A DNA stretch of 64,000 bases from Balneolaceae bacterium (GCA_007134695.1 SLKI01000020.1:62001-126000), one strand, 5' to 3'; counted from the stretch's first letter, positions 9,118-18,503 are shown. The notes: generated by a model not told the origin, from the letters alone. Numbers and translations: made by a program.

Positions 9118-10683
9118 ATGCTGGAATCAATAAATGGCGCCTCAAATGGTGCAGTAAAGAATGGTACGACAAAGAAAAAGAATGGTGCTGCAAAGAATAG
9201 TGAAGTGATAGAAGAAAATGAATCAATACAAGAAATAACCAAAAATGAGGCGACGGCTAGTGACTACGTAGTAAAGGAAAATAATACCAAGGGTAGAAAT
9301 ACCCGTAATAAGTTTAAAGATATAGATCGTCCAAGGCCGATAGACCGATCAAGGCCATTTGAATTTGATGAGCTTTTCTTTTCTGTAACCGATCACAAGT
9401 CGGTTATCACCTATTCAAACGATGTGTTTGTCCGTATTAGCGGCTACGAGGCTGAATTGCTTGATGGTCAGCTACATAAACTGATCCGACACCCGGATAT
9501 GCCACGTGCGGTATTCAAGGTGTTCTGGGATATCCTGAAAGCCGGCAAACCGGTTGCTGCTTATGTGAAGAATATGGCAGCTGATGGTGCTTACTATTGG
9601 GTAATGGCATTGGCTTTCCCGTGTAATAACGGTTACCTATCCATTCGGCTCAAGCCGGGAAGCCGGATCTTTTCTTCTGTCAAAAAGATCTATGCAGAGA
9701 CGTTAAAACTGGAAAAGGAAAAAGAGAGGGAGTTGGATGCGCGAAAAGCGATGGAACTGTCTGAAGAATTTTTGCTCTCTTCCCTTCGGTCGGAAGGGTT
9801 TGAATCGTATGAAAAGTTTATGTGGTCGGCGCTTAAAGAGGAGATGAGGAACCGGGAAAAGAAACTTGAGTTGTCGAGCAACCAAGAAAAGATAAAGCAG
9901 ATGGGTGTGCCCGCTGTTCAGTCACAACTTCAAGTCCTTTTAGGAGAGCTGTTTGAAAATCTGAAAAGCCTGGAAAATCTCAATCAGATGCATAGTATGT
10001 TGATGGATCAGGCCGGCCAGATGCTCAAACTCACTCAATCGATCCAGCTTTTCTCAATGAATACTCAAATTAGTACTTCCAAACTTGAAAACTCCGATAA
10101 GGCGCTGAGTATTGCTGCAGAAAATATGGGAAATGAATCGGTTAAGGGGGAAAAGAATCTGCTTGAACTGCAACAGCTTGTCAACAGGTTGAAGGAGCTT
10201 CTGGATACTCTCAATTTTAAAATTATTACGACTAAACTGAAGGTTGAGATGATCAATGATTTTATGGATAGCCGGAAGGATTCGAAGAGTCAACAGGGAA
10301 ATTCTCCATTTCTTTTGAGCGAAAATGAGGTGACCGACCTATTATTTGATACCATGCTTCCCGATTTGAAAATTGTTTCTGAGGGCCTTAAAGAGCTTCC
10401 TGTTAGTTTGAGAAAATTGAGGGGAGAAGTGAATGGTGTTGATCGTTTTCTCGACACCCTCAAGTTCAACCATATCATAGGAAAAGTTGAAATTGCAAGA
10501 TTGAACGAAGAGGCAGCATCCTATTCCAGTACATTCGAAACCCTTGCGAAGGATGTTCTGAGCGCCCAAGAAAAACTGGGAGAACTTGCACAATTTTTAT
10601 CTTCCAACGAAAAGATGACACAGTTGTTGACCAAGAATGAATATGAAATCAAAAATTTCTACTTAAAACTTCTTGAGTCATAA
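9118..10683 (+). CDS. Second Aer-like PAS protein, paralogue of the preceding gene
   Basis: This 521-residue protein matches its upstream neighbour over nearly the whole length, with near-identity in the PAS domain (about 79-180, including RHPDMPRAVFKVFWD and AGKPVAAYVKNM). Divergence is strongest in the N-terminal 65 residues, which here are rich in Asn, Lys and Gly. The helical C-terminal region keeps the degenerate chemoreceptor-tip pattern (SMNTQISTSK, about 307 onward). The pair evidently arose by tandem duplication. The 195-base spacer between them contains two GACGTC palindromes (9052-9067) and its own AT-rich leader, so independent expression is possible. It is probably cytoplasmic, with FAD or another flavin as the expected ligand. 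Confidence 0.7.
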   Translation: MLESINGASNGAVKNGTTKKKNGAAKNSEVIEENESIQEITKNEATASDYVVKENNTKGRNTRNKFKDIDRPRPIDRSRPFEFDELFFSVTDHKSVITYSNDVFVRISGYEAELLDGQLHKLIRHPDMPRAVFKVFWDILKAGKPVAAYVKNMAADGAYYWVMALAFPCNNGYLSIRLKPGSRIFSSVKKIYAETLKLEKEKERELDARKAMELSEEFLLSSLRSEGFESYEKFMWSALKEEMRNREKKLELSSNQEKIKQMGVPAVQSQLQVLLGELFENLKSLENLNQMHSMLMDQAGQMLKLTQSIQLFSMNTQISTSKLENSDKALSIAAENMGNESVKGEKNLLELQQLVNRLKELLDTLNFKIITTKLKVEMINDFMDSRKDSKSQQGNSPFLLSENEVTDLLFDTMLPDLKIVSEGLKELPVSLRKLRGEVNGVDRFLDTLKFNHIIGKVEIARLNEEAASYSSTFETLAKDVLSAQEKLGELAQFLSSNEKMTQLLTKNEYEIKNFYLKLLES

Positions 10684-11012
10684 CGGACTGCAACTGTTTA
10701 ACACTCCTCCTTAACAGGGTTTAACAAGGAGTATGTACTCAAAAAATTTGCAATTCTACTTGCAGGGAACTTAATTATGGGATAGAAAGTAAAATCTTGT
10801 TAAGCTTGAGACCTGTCAGCCGGCTAATACAAGAAGTCGTACACCCAGCCAAGGTGAAAAACTGAGCCGCCGGTTGGATCAAGGAGCCAGGAATTCGACC
10901 AAGGCAGGAAACCAAGCACCCGGATGATATAAGATGGGGATCTCAACCCGGAATAATTAATAAGAACTTCTCACCCGACAGGGGAGATCAAATAACAAAC
11001 AGGAGGACCATT
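10684..11012. other. Intergenic region before the TPR lipoprotein gene
   Basis: These 329 bases hold a short imperfect hairpin right after the PAS gene (about 10702-10731, ACTCCTCC...AAGGAGT, no T-run). A weakly repetitive stretch follows in which CAAGG recurs at 10850, 10880 and 10900. A strong Shine-Dalgarno AGGAGG (11001-11006) lies six bases before the next ATG. I see no gene. Confidence 0.5.
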
Positions 11013-12596
11013 ATGAAGTTGAATGAAGGAGATGATATCCCTCTTTTCCGAAGAATCATGACAGTTTTCACCCTTTCAATTGGAATTTTATGGTTGGGGG
11101 TCGGTTGTGACAGCACCGACCACCAGATGCAGGCTATCCATGATACAGGACACGGTATCGTGGAGATGGAAATTACCTGTAATGAAGATGCCCAGGAGGA
11201 ATTTTTCACAGGGTTGGCCCATCTTCATCATATGATGTATGAACAGGCCAGACCTCATTTCGAAGCTGCATATCAGGCGGATGCGGAATGTGCGATGGCT
11301 CACTGGGGAGTGGCGATGACAAGTTTTTATCCGCTTTGGCAACCATCCACCAGCGACATGATCGAGCGTGGGCAAAATGCCGTTGATACAGCTCGAGAAA
11401 TTGGAGCGAAGACAGAACGAGAGGCTGGTTTTATCGAAGCGGTTGCAGCTTATTTTGAAGATCCGGTTCCGGCACTGGGAAGTCCATCAGAAGATCATGC
11501 GGCCCGACTGGGTAACTGGCTCGATTTGCAGAGAGATCTTCATGAAAATTATCCGGAAGATGTGGAGGCAGCTGCTTTTTATGCGCTTGCCGAAATCAGT
11601 TATGCCACGGCTCACTTTTCACCGGGTGAAGAGCAGGACTATTCACGTGTTATCGGTGCCGGTGAACTTCTCGAACAATTTTTCACAGACTATCCGGAAC
11701 ACCCGGGGCTGTTTCATTACATCATACACGCTTATGACAGCCCGCAGCTTGCCGATCGTGCAGTAGAAGCTGCCCGTGGATATGATCAGGTTGCTCCAGA
11801 TACACCTCATGCCCTTCATATGCCGAGTCATATCTTTGTCCGGCTTGGAAGGTGGGAAGAAACAACCGAATGGAATGAGCGCTCTGCCGAAGCAGCTCTC
11901 CGACAGGCAGAATTCGATTCCCATGCCTATATGCATTATGTACATGCTTTAGATTACATGATGTACGGGTATCTGCAGATGGGTCAGCTTGACAAGGCAG
12001 CCGAAACTCTGGAACGAGTCCGAACAGTAGAACAGGTACCATCGAATCTGGCTTCCGGGTATGGGGTTGCAGCACCACAGGCGCGCTACTACCTGGAACA
12101 GGGACTGTGGGAGGAAGCTGCAGTACTTGAGCTCGGTTACCCTGATGTGATCGAATGGTCCGACTTTCCATCCTCTAAAGCACTCTTCGCTTATGCACGA
12201 GGGCTTGGTGCGGCACGCACCGGTGATCTGGAGCAGGCAGAGGCTGAGAGAGACCGGATCGAAGGGTATGTCCATCAGTTGCGCAATGCCGGGAATACCT
12301 ACTGGGCATATATGACTGAAGCCCTTGGGAAAGCGGTAGGTGCATGGATTCTCTATGAGCAAGGAGAGGTCGACAGTGCTCTCGAACTGATGAGCGAGGC
12401 AGCCGACCTGGAAGATTCGATGGATAAACATCCGATCTCTCCGGGAGAAGTGCTTCCGGTTCGCGAACTCTATGGTGAATTACTGATGCTGGAAGGGCGA
12501 ACAGACGAGGCGATTGAAGCATTTGAAGCATCTCTGGAGCGGACACCGAATCGGCAAAACGCTCTCAACTCACTCGATCAAATTGCCGGGCTGTGA
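11013..12596 (+). CDS. TPR-repeat lipoprotein
   Basis: This 527-residue protein has a lipoprotein signal: hydrophobic core at 16-30 and lipobox LGVGC with the acceptor Cys at 32. The remainder is helical tetratricopeptide-type sequence with family-typical blocks HHMMYEQARPHFEAA, HPGLFHYIIHAYDSP and HALHMPSHIFVRLGRW. These mark a widespread family of secreted TPR proteins of unknown function. The start at 11013 is supported by the best Shine-Dalgarno of the window; M16 is an alternative start giving a shorter signal peptide. The conserved His residues hint at metal or ligand binding, which is inference. It is probably periplasmic and outer- or inner-membrane anchored. Confidence 0.8.
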   Translation: MKLNEGDDIPLFRRIMTVFTLSIGILWLGVGCDSTDHQMQAIHDTGHGIVEMEITCNEDAQEEFFTGLAHLHHMMYEQARPHFEAAYQADAECAMAHWGVAMTSFYPLWQPSTSDMIERGQNAVDTAREIGAKTEREAGFIEAVAAYFEDPVPALGSPSEDHAARLGNWLDLQRDLHENYPEDVEAAAFYALAEISYATAHFSPGEEQDYSRVIGAGELLEQFFTDYPEHPGLFHYIIHAYDSPQLADRAVEAARGYDQVAPDTPHALHMPSHIFVRLGRWEETTEWNERSAEAALRQAEFDSHAYMHYVHALDYMMYGYLQMGQLDKAAETLERVRTVEQVPSNLASGYGVAAPQARYYLEQGLWEEAAVLELGYPDVIEWSDFPSSKALFAYARGLGAARTGDLEQAEAERDRIEGYVHQLRNAGNTYWAYMTEALGKAVGAWILYEQGEVDSALELMSEAADLEDSMDKHPISPGEVLPVRELYGELLMLEGRTDEAIEAFEASLERTPNRQNALNSLDQIAGL

Positions 12597-12666
12597 CCCT
12601 GTAATTCACCTTCTAGAGTAATCGTCTATTGTATCAAGTCTACAACATGGATAAACTCGCAGAGCT

Positions 12667-13194
12667 ATGGCTGATGATAAATCGTTGAAGGAGTCTTTTG
12701 AGCGCGTCAAAAAAATCCTGACACTCAAACCATCCACGGGTCAGTATACGACCAGTACGAGAGTTCGACTTCGAGATGGCACCACTTGTGAGGTTGAGCA
12801 CAAGGAGTGGAAGTTTGTCTGCGATATAGGTACCGAGGAGGGAGGCAACAACGCTGGTCCGGGGCCCAGCATCTATCAGCGAGGGGCCCTGGGTAGTTGT
12901 CTTGCGATAGGCTATTCCAAATGGGCGGCCTGGATGGAGGTTCCGATTGATCATATCGAAGTGGAAGTCGAGGCCGATGTAGACGCACGCGGTGCTTACG
13001 GTATTGATGAGGTGGCGCCGGGGTACAAGGGATTGCGTTACAATGTTATTATTGAAAGTTCTGCACCCGAAGAGGATATACGGGACGTTGTTGAAACAGC
13101 GGACCGGCACAGTCCGTTACTGGTTGATTTTCAAAAGCCGGTAGATCTGCAGCGGAAGATTCAGATCGTCAAACCTCACCCAGGGCCTGAATAG
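12667..13194 (+). CDS. OsmC family protein
   Basis: This 175-residue protein has the OsmC fold signature: a beta-rich N-terminal half, then GALGSCLAIGYSKWA with the conserved redox Cys on the central helix. The usual second Cys of peroxidase-active OsmC/Ohr proteins (in a CPV-type motif) is Ser here (ADRHSPLLVDF). An extra Cys lies in FVCDIG. Family members reduce organic hydroperoxides using a Cys pair. With one partner missing this copy may be a non-peroxidase OsmC-like protein or use a different resolving Cys. It precedes a methyltransferase gene by 28 bases. Confidence 0.8.
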   Translation: MADDKSLKESFERVKKILTLKPSTGQYTTSTRVRLRDGTTCEVEHKEWKFVCDIGTEEGGNNAGPGPSIYQRGALGSCLAIGYSKWAAWMEVPIDHIEVEVEADVDARGAYGIDEVAPGYKGLRYNVIIESSAPEEDIRDVVETADRHSPLLVDFQKPVDLQRKIQIVKPHPGPE

Positions 13195-13222
13195 ATTACA
13201 CCTTAAAAAAATAGCTATAATT

Positions 13223-14044
13223 ATGCATCCGGATTTACAAAGACGTGTTCAACGGTATGGATGGGACAAAGCGTCAGATTATTATGAAAACTCCTGGAAA
13301 GAACAGTTAAAGCCTGCTCAGGAGAAGCTGATAGAGTTTGCGGAACTGAAGCCGGGTGAAAAAATACTGGAGACCGCATGTGGAACGGGGCTGGTAACAC
13401 AGCGTATTGTCGAAGCCGTTCAGCCTAAGGGTGAAATTCTCGCCACGGATTTATCCGAAAACATGCTCAAACTTGCAGAAGAGAGAGTGAATGTGAACGG
13501 TGATGTGAGAATTCAATTTAAGTGGATGGATGCCGAAGACCTCGATCTTGACGATCAACTGTTTGATGTAACTTTAAGCGGCCTGGGCCTGATGTATGTC
13601 CCGGATCCGGTTCAATCACTCAAAGAAAAATATCGGGTTCTCAAACCGAAAGGCAGGGTAGCCCTAGCCATCTGGGGCGAACGAAAACAGTGTGGCTGGG
13701 CTGATATCTTCCCGATTGTCGACAAACGGGTAGAAACCGATGTTTGTCCGATGTTTTTTCAACAGGGCACGGGCGAAACACTGGCCTATTCACTGAAGAA
13801 CGCCGGATTCAGCGATATCGAAACCGAAAGATTCTCTACGGTACTCAACTATCCAACCGAGGAGATGGCAGTGATGGCTGCTTTTGCCGGAGGGCCGGTG
13901 GCTTTGGCCTATCGCAAGTTTGACGACGAGGTCAAAAAGCAGGCGCACAAGGAGTACCTCGATTCGATTGCCCCCTATCGCAAAGGAGAAGGGTTTGAAA
14001 TCCCGGGAGAGTTTCTCGTTGCCAGGGCAGTAAAATCAGAATAA
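13223..14044 (+). CDS. Class I SAM-dependent methyltransferase
   Basis: This 273-residue methyltransferase of the UbiE/COQ5-like group has the SAM-binding motif I ETACGTG (residues 50-56), the acidic ATDLSENML strand-loop, and the post-motif LKPKGRVALAIWG. The substrate is not evident from the sequence. The C-terminal third is specific to the subfamily and carries no recognisable motif. It may be co-transcribed with the OsmC gene upstream. It is convergent with the dehydrogenase gene, with only four bases between the stops. Confidence 0.8.
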   Translation: MHPDLQRRVQRYGWDKASDYYENSWKEQLKPAQEKLIEFAELKPGEKILETACGTGLVTQRIVEAVQPKGEILATDLSENMLKLAEERVNVNGDVRIQFKWMDAEDLDLDDQLFDVTLSGLGLMYVPDPVQSLKEKYRVLKPKGRVALAIWGERKQCGWADIFPIVDKRVETDVCPMFFQQGTGETLAYSLKNAGFSDIETERFSTVLNYPTEEMAVMAAFAGGPVALAYRKFDDEVKKQAHKEYLDSIAPYRKGEGFEIPGEFLVARAVKSE

Positions 14045-14048
14045 GAAC

Positions 14049-14933
14049 TCAATCTGCCAGGCCGTTCATCTGTTCGAAAACCTTGTAAAGTCCCTGTGTA
14101 CCGAGATTTTCATAACCCAGGGCCATGGCGCTTGTATAAAACTGTTCGGCAAGAGCAAGCCCGGGCAGAGATAAATTCATCCGGCGGGCTTCATCCAGGG
14201 CGATCCGCATATCTTTTACAAAGTGTTTGATAAAAAACCCCGGGTCATAATTCCCGTCTGCAATTCTGGTTCCCAAATTGTTGATCGACCATGAAGATGC
14301 TGCTCCCTTGCCGATGATCTCGATCACTTCACTCCGGTCCATCCCGGTTTTCCACGCGTAGAGGAGCGATTCGACGACGCCGATCATCGTACCGGCGATC
14401 AGGATTTGATTGCACATCTTCGTATGCTGGCCTTTCCCGGCTCCTCCCATATGTCGGATATTTTCTCCCAGGATGTCAAAAATCGGTTTGACGCGCTTAT
14501 AGGCTTTTTCATCCCCGCCTGCCATGATCGCCAACCGGCCGTTTCGGGCACCAACATCGCCGCCCGATACAGGTGCGTCAATACTGTCGATCTCTTTTTC
14601 ACGTGCCGACTGATAGATCTTTTCGGCCAATTCGGGAGTGGAAGTAGTCATATCGACGATGATTGAACCTTTTTCAGCTCCTTCGAGGACTCCTTGATTG
14701 CCCAAAATCACCTGTTCTACATCTTCCGGATAGCCGACGATTGTAAAAATCAGTTCACTATTCAGGGCTGCCTGCCGGGGTGTATCGCACCAGACGGCAC
14801 CGGACTTAACAAGAGAGTCGGCCTTTGAGTGAGTTCGGTTGTGTACCCTGATACTGTATCCGGCATTCAGCAAGTGCCTGCACATCGGGGCACCCATCAC
14901 TCCGGTTCCGATCCATCCGATGGTGGTATTCAT
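14049..14933 (-). CDS. Beta-hydroxyacid dehydrogenase (HIBADH/GarR family)
   Basis: This 294-residue NAD(P)-dependent dehydrogenase has the Rossmann motif GWIGTGVMGAPM (6-17), the substrate-binding DAPVSGGDVGA block (119-129) and the catalytic Lys 172 in GKGQHTKMCNQ. Length and motifs are typical of 3-hydroxyisobutyrate dehydrogenase, 2-hydroxy-3-oxopropionate reductase and glyoxylate or succinic semialdehyde reductases. The exact substrate cannot be assigned. It is a single gene on the minus strand, divergent from the CPBP protease gene with about 100 bases between. Confidence 0.85.
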   Translation of the reverse strand: MNTTIGWIGTGVMGAPMCRHLLNAGYSIRVHNRTHSKADSLVKSGAVWCDTPRQAALNSELIFTIVGYPEDVEQVILGNQGVLEGAEKGSIIVDMTTSTPELAEKIYQSAREKEIDSIDAPVSGGDVGARNGRLAIMAGGDEKAYKRVKPIFDILGENIRHMGGAGKGQHTKMCNQILIAGTMIGVVESLLYAWKTGMDRSEVIEIIGKGAASSWSINNLGTRIADGNYDPGFFIKHFVKDMRIALDEARRMNLSLPGLALAEQFYTSAMALGYENLGTQGLYKVFEQMNGLAD

Positions 14934-15034
14934 AACTGTTAAAGATCAATTCTGGATTTTCTGTTTGAGGGAATAACATAACAATTTGGTTCTATGCGGT
15001 AAAAACATCAGAACGATTTCTTATTTTCCTTTCC

Positions 15035-15679
15035 ATGAACAATGAGAGCCATTTCAATGAAATACAGGATTCATCACCTGGTCGGGAGAGTGATCGATCC
15101 GTATCGGACCCTGTTCTACCCGAACCGCCGGAGAGCAAAGGGTTATTTGGAATGTCGGTACTTTCATTTCTGGTCTATGGAAGCCTGGCCTGGGTCATTA
15201 TCTATTTCTATCACGATCGGGGTTTTGCCGGGCTTTTCGAATCTGATTATGGTTGGGGCATTCAGCTTGTATCGGGTACACTACTGGGACTGATTGCTGC
15301 CGGAATCATCATCTTTTTTGCAGCCCGCTCGCCGCTATCATCCATTCTGGACGACTTCTATATTGTACAGATCGTTCGTAAAATGAACCTTTCCCTTTTC
15401 GATCGAACCCAGGTTTCCCTTTTTGCCGGCGTGGGAGAGGAATTGCTGTTTCGCGGTGCAATTCAGCCGGTGATCGGTATCTGGATAACCTCAATTGGTT
15501 TTGTAGCGATACACGGCTACTTCAAGTTTACCTCATTTGCACACATTATCTTTGGCCTGACCATGTTTGCACTCAGCATGATGCTCGGCCTCATTTTTGA
15601 GATGGTGGGCCTGATTGCCGCAATGAGTGCTCATGCGGTTTACGATATTGTGATATTACGTTGGGCCGACTCGGATTGA
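15035..15679 (+). CDS. CPBP family intramembrane metalloprotease
   Basis: This 214-residue membrane protein carries the CPBP (Abi/CAAX protease-like) motifs: GEELLFRG with Glu 135, Glu 136 and Arg 140, a His in the AIHGYF segment (about 161), and a C-terminal HAVYD where Asp replaces the usual Asn. Four to six hydrophobic helices follow a 35-residue polar N-terminus. Family members are glutamate-type intramembrane proteases, some involved in bacteriocin immunity. No bacteriocin genes lie nearby. The substrate is unknown. Confidence 0.85.
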   Translation: MNNESHFNEIQDSSPGRESDRSVSDPVLPEPPESKGLFGMSVLSFLVYGSLAWVIIYFYHDRGFAGLFESDYGWGIQLVSGTLLGLIAAGIIIFFAARSPLSSILDDFYIVQIVRKMNLSLFDRTQVSLFAGVGEELLFRGAIQPVIGIWITSIGFVAIHGYFKFTSFAHIIFGLTMFALSMMLGLIFEMVGLIAAMSAHAVYDIVILRWADSD

Positions 15680-15749
15680 GTATCTTCGACAATCAAACCC
15701 TGAAATCTCACAGACACAAGAAAGCAATTCTTAGAATTGTTATAAAAGT

Positions 15750-16415
15750 ATGGATAACCCAACTACAGAGAGCAATAATCACAACAAGAATCGTCCGGGT
15801 AATGGAAGTAAAACCGGCATTTTCACAAAAGGCAGAAAAAAAAGTCTGATCCAGTGGACTGTTCTGATCGCCGGGGCTGCCATTCTCTATCTGACGGGCT
15901 TGCACACAGAAGTGATCGGTACGATGCAGCGGGGCTTACTTGCGACCGGAATTATTCAGCCCGATATCCCCGACCTCGAAGGAGATTTTCCGGAGGCCGG
16001 GCGCGATCTGTTCTTCATGGATGAAGAGGGGTCGGTACAGTCACTTCACGACTACGAAGGCGAAGTGATTTTTATCAATATCTGGGCTACCTGGTGCCCG
16101 CCCTGCATCGCTGAAATGCCGTCGATCCAGGGGCTGTACAACCGGTTTGATCAGGAGGATAACGTTGCATTTCTGCTGATTTCGGTGGATGAGAAGTTTG
16201 ATACAGCCAGAGAGTTTATGGAAAATCGCAATCTTGAGATGCCTGTATACCACTATCGCAACAGGGCTCCCGGGATCTTCGAGAGTACGGTGATTCCGAC
16301 CACCTATGTGGTTTCGCCGGACGGATTGCTTTTAATGGAGAAGCGCGGGTTTGCCAAATACGACACAGACGCATTTGAATCCTTTTTGAAAGAAGCGTCG
16401 ACCCGCTTTAACTAA
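15750..16415 (+). CDS. TlpA/ResA-like membrane-anchored thioredoxin
   Basis: This 221-residue protein has a polar Lys/Asn-rich N-terminus, one membrane anchor (about 33-52) and a periplasmic thioredoxin-fold domain. The active site is WATWCPPC (Cys 116 and Cys 119), and the cis-Pro loop sits at VIPTTYVV. Family members reduce periplasmic disulfides, often in cytochrome c maturation. No cytochrome genes are adjacent. It lies 70 bases after the CPBP gene and upstream of arsM, whose own operator-like palindrome suggests separate control. Confidence 0.85.
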   Translation: MDNPTTESNNHNKNRPGNGSKTGIFTKGRKKSLIQWTVLIAGAAILYLTGLHTEVIGTMQRGLLATGIIQPDIPDLEGDFPEAGRDLFFMDEEGSVQSLHDYEGEVIFINIWATWCPPCIAEMPSIQGLYNRFDQEDNVAFLLISVDEKFDTAREFMENRNLEMPVYHYRNRAPGIFESTVIPTTYVVSPDGLLLMEKRGFAKYDTDAFESFLKEASTRFN

Positions 16416-16462
16416 TTTACTAAAGATTTCAGTTGTCAGTTCGTTATCTGTCCGTTATATTC

Positions 16463-16478
16463 ATCGTAAATTTACGAT
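16463..16478. promoter_or_regulatory. Perfect 16-bp palindrome, operator-like, before arsM
   Basis: ATCGTAAATTTACGAT is a perfect palindrome ending 20 bases before the arsM start codon. Such AT-centred ATCG...CGAT palindromes are the usual shape of ArsR/SmtB-family operators. No arsR gene lies in this window, so the regulator would have to be encoded elsewhere. A GTTATATTC element just upstream may be the -10 region. Confidence 0.5.
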
Positions 16479-16498
16479 TAAAAATTATCGAGGCCTTA

Positions 16499-17332
16499 AT
16501 GACAGAATTGAACCGATCGAACGAAGCACTTAAACGCATCGTCAAGGAAAAATATGACCGCATCAGCCAAAGCTCCTCCGCAAAACCTGGCTGCGGGTGT
16601 TCAGAAGGACCGGGTTGCGGATCAGATAGAGGTGAAATCAGCTACAGTGTGATGGCAGAAGATTACTCCACACTGGAAGGTTATGCGCAGGAGGCTGATC
16701 TGGGACTGGGTTGCGGCCTGCCCACCGAGTATGCCGGACTTGAAGCGGGGCAGACGGTCGTCGATCTCGGATCCGGTGCCGGAAATGATTGTTTTGTAGC
16801 CAGACGGGAGGTTGGCAGTGAAGGACGTGTAATCGGGGTCGACTTTTCTGAATCGATGGTTGAAAAAGCGAAGGAGAATGCCGAAAAACTTCAATACGAC
16901 AATGTGGAGTTTTATGCGGGAGATATCGAAGAGATACCGTTGGATACCAATATCGCTGATGTTGTTGTGAGCAATTGTGTACTCAACCTGGTACCCGACA
17001 AGAAGAAGGCGTTTGAGGAGATACAAAGGATATTAAAACCGGGAGGCCATTTCAGTATTTCCGATATAGTTACGTCCGGGAAATTACCTGGTGAAGTGTC
17101 CCGGGCAGCCGAACTCTATGCCGGTTGTGTTACCGGAGCGATGGTTAAGGCTGCCTATCTCGACCTGATCAGGGGATCCGGATTTGAGAAGATCCTTGTT
17201 AGAAAGGAACGAAAAATCGAGATCCCGGATGAAGTTCTTGAACCATATCTCGGTAATGATGCGCTGAACCGGTTCAGGGATTCCTCCGTCGGACTCTACA
17301 GCATTACAGTCAATGGAGTGAAGCCGGCCTGA
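16499..17332 (+). CDS. arsM: Arsenite S-adenosylmethionine methyltransferase
   Basis: This 277-residue enzyme methylates As(III) to methylated arsenicals using SAM. The three As(III)-binding cysteines are at 72 (LGCGLP), 160 (VSNCVLNL) and 210 (YAGCVTGA). The 160-210 spacing of 50 matches characterised ArsM enzymes. SAM motif I is VVDLGSGAGNDCF (87-99). An additional Cys cluster (GCGCSEGPGCG, 31-41) near the N-terminus is also common in bacterial ArsM. An upstream TTG at 16433 is in frame, but it would place the palindrome at 16463 inside the gene; the ATG has GAGG five bases ahead. No other ars gene is adjacent. Confidence 0.93.
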   Translation: MTELNRSNEALKRIVKEKYDRISQSSSAKPGCGCSEGPGCGSDRGEISYSVMAEDYSTLEGYAQEADLGLGCGLPTEYAGLEAGQTVVDLGSGAGNDCFVARREVGSEGRVIGVDFSESMVEKAKENAEKLQYDNVEFYAGDIEEIPLDTNIADVVVSNCVLNLVPDKKKAFEEIQRILKPGGHFSISDIVTSGKLPGEVSRAAELYAGCVTGAMVKAAYLDLIRGSGFEKILVRKERKIEIPDEVLEPYLGNDALNRFRDSSVGLYSITVNGVKPA

Positions 17333-17363
17333 ATCGACACGGGCCAGTCGATCCGGCGGAAAG

Positions 17364-18401
17364 TCACGACCGAATCGGATTTTGAGGTACGGTACGAACG
17401 ACCCGGCGAAGCAGACGTCCAAGGATATCTGAGCCTGTGATAATCCTTTTGTGCGGTTTACTCCAGAGCACTATAAGGTCAACGTCGATCACATCATCTC
17501 CCGGTTTTTCCGGTTTCACTTTCAGCTCTTTTATGATTTTACCGAGTGGCAGGTCGGGATTACCGGTAATCAGAGGTTTCTTGCAGTGATCTGTGGGATC
17601 AAACTCACCTCTACCAAAAAGAGCGTCGCGCAGAAACAGATGGGAATTGATGGCGTGCCGGGGCCTTCCTTTACTGTCTGTGACTAGTATCCACTTCTTG
17701 CCGGATGAAGCCATTGCTTTGAGAAACGGGTCGTCTGCACGCTTATCAATTTCTGGAAACTGAGGCAGACCGTTTCGGTACGTTAGCTGAAGAATACTCT
17801 CCGGATCGATCGGTTCTCCTTTTTGACGGACAGGAAGATCGTCAAGCTTCAGGAAATTGATCGCTCCGATCGCTTCCACCTCCCCGACGTCAGAAGTCGA
17901 TTCCCGTGCATGATACCGGAGTACATCAGTCAGCTCCTCCTCCTTGAACCAGGGAATCCCTTCCGTGCCTATGAGCCGGTCGAGAATTTTCCCGGAAAGA
18001 CGTGCAACAGGCCAGAGCAGAATCTGGTAAAATTTCAGCAGCGGTGAAAGGATCGATACCACCTTGAGAGCATGTCGGGAGAAATAAGCCTGCGGGAAAA
18101 TCTCTGCAACTACAGTTATGACGACAGTCGAGAAAAGAAACGCCAGCACACCGGCCATCACCGATTCGGCCAGCAGCGTGAGAAGTACATTGAGTGCTAC
18201 GTTGGCCCATAGTATCGTTGAAAGGGTAAAGTTGGCATCCCGCCGTAGGTCCATCACTTTTCGGGCTGCCTTGTCACCCGCTTCGGCTGCTACTTCAAGT
18301 CGCAGCCGGCTCAGCTTGAAGACGGCGAGGTTCAGTCCCGACATCGACGAGGATTGAGTGATACAGATAAATATTCCGATCCAGATCAACAGTTCATTCA
18401 T
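17364..18401 (-). CDS. CNNM/DUF21 transmembrane protein with CBS domains
   Basis: This 345-residue protein has a DUF21 membrane domain (about 1-155, three to four helices, with [19 protein letters not shown] at its start). A cytoplasmic part (about 185-330) matches a CBS pair. The family (CorB/CorC, MpfA, CNNM) is linked to Mg2+ or Co2+ export and homeostasis. The C-terminal CorC/HlyC domain common in longer members is absent, so this is the short form. It is convergent with arsM and divergent from nfo. Confidence 0.85.
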   Translation of the reverse strand: MNELLIWIGIFICITQSSSMSGLNLAVFKLSRLRLEVAAEAGDKAARKVMDLRRDANFTLSTILWANVALNVLLTLLAESVMAGVLAFLFSTVVITVVAEIFPQAYFSRHALKVVSILSPLLKFYQILLWPVARLSGKILDRLIGTEGIPWFKEEELTDVLRYHARESTSDVGEVEAIGAINFLKLDDLPVRQKGEPIDPESILQLTYRNGLPQFPEIDKRADDPFLKAMASSGKKWILVTDSKGRPRHAINSHLFLRDALFGRGEFDPTDHCKKPLITGNPDLPLGKIIKELKVKPEKPGDDVIDVDLIVLWSKPHKRIITGSDILGRLLRRVVRTVPQNPIRS

Positions 18402-18503
18402 AAAAGAAAAGTTAGCGTCTATTTTTTCAAGGCCAAAACGGGTTTGTCTTGCACCCGTCAGATGCTATCTTCCATGCCTCAATCAAACAAGTATAACGGA
18501 TTT

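Noticed and set aside
10684-10740. Terminator after the second PAS gene
   Set aside because: The ACTCCT/AGGAGT stem is imperfect and has no T-run after it.
16433-16498. N-terminal extension of arsM from TTG
   Set aside because: It would put the 16-bp palindrome inside the coding region. The ATG at 16499 has a GAGG and gives the canonical Cys positions 72, 160 and 210.
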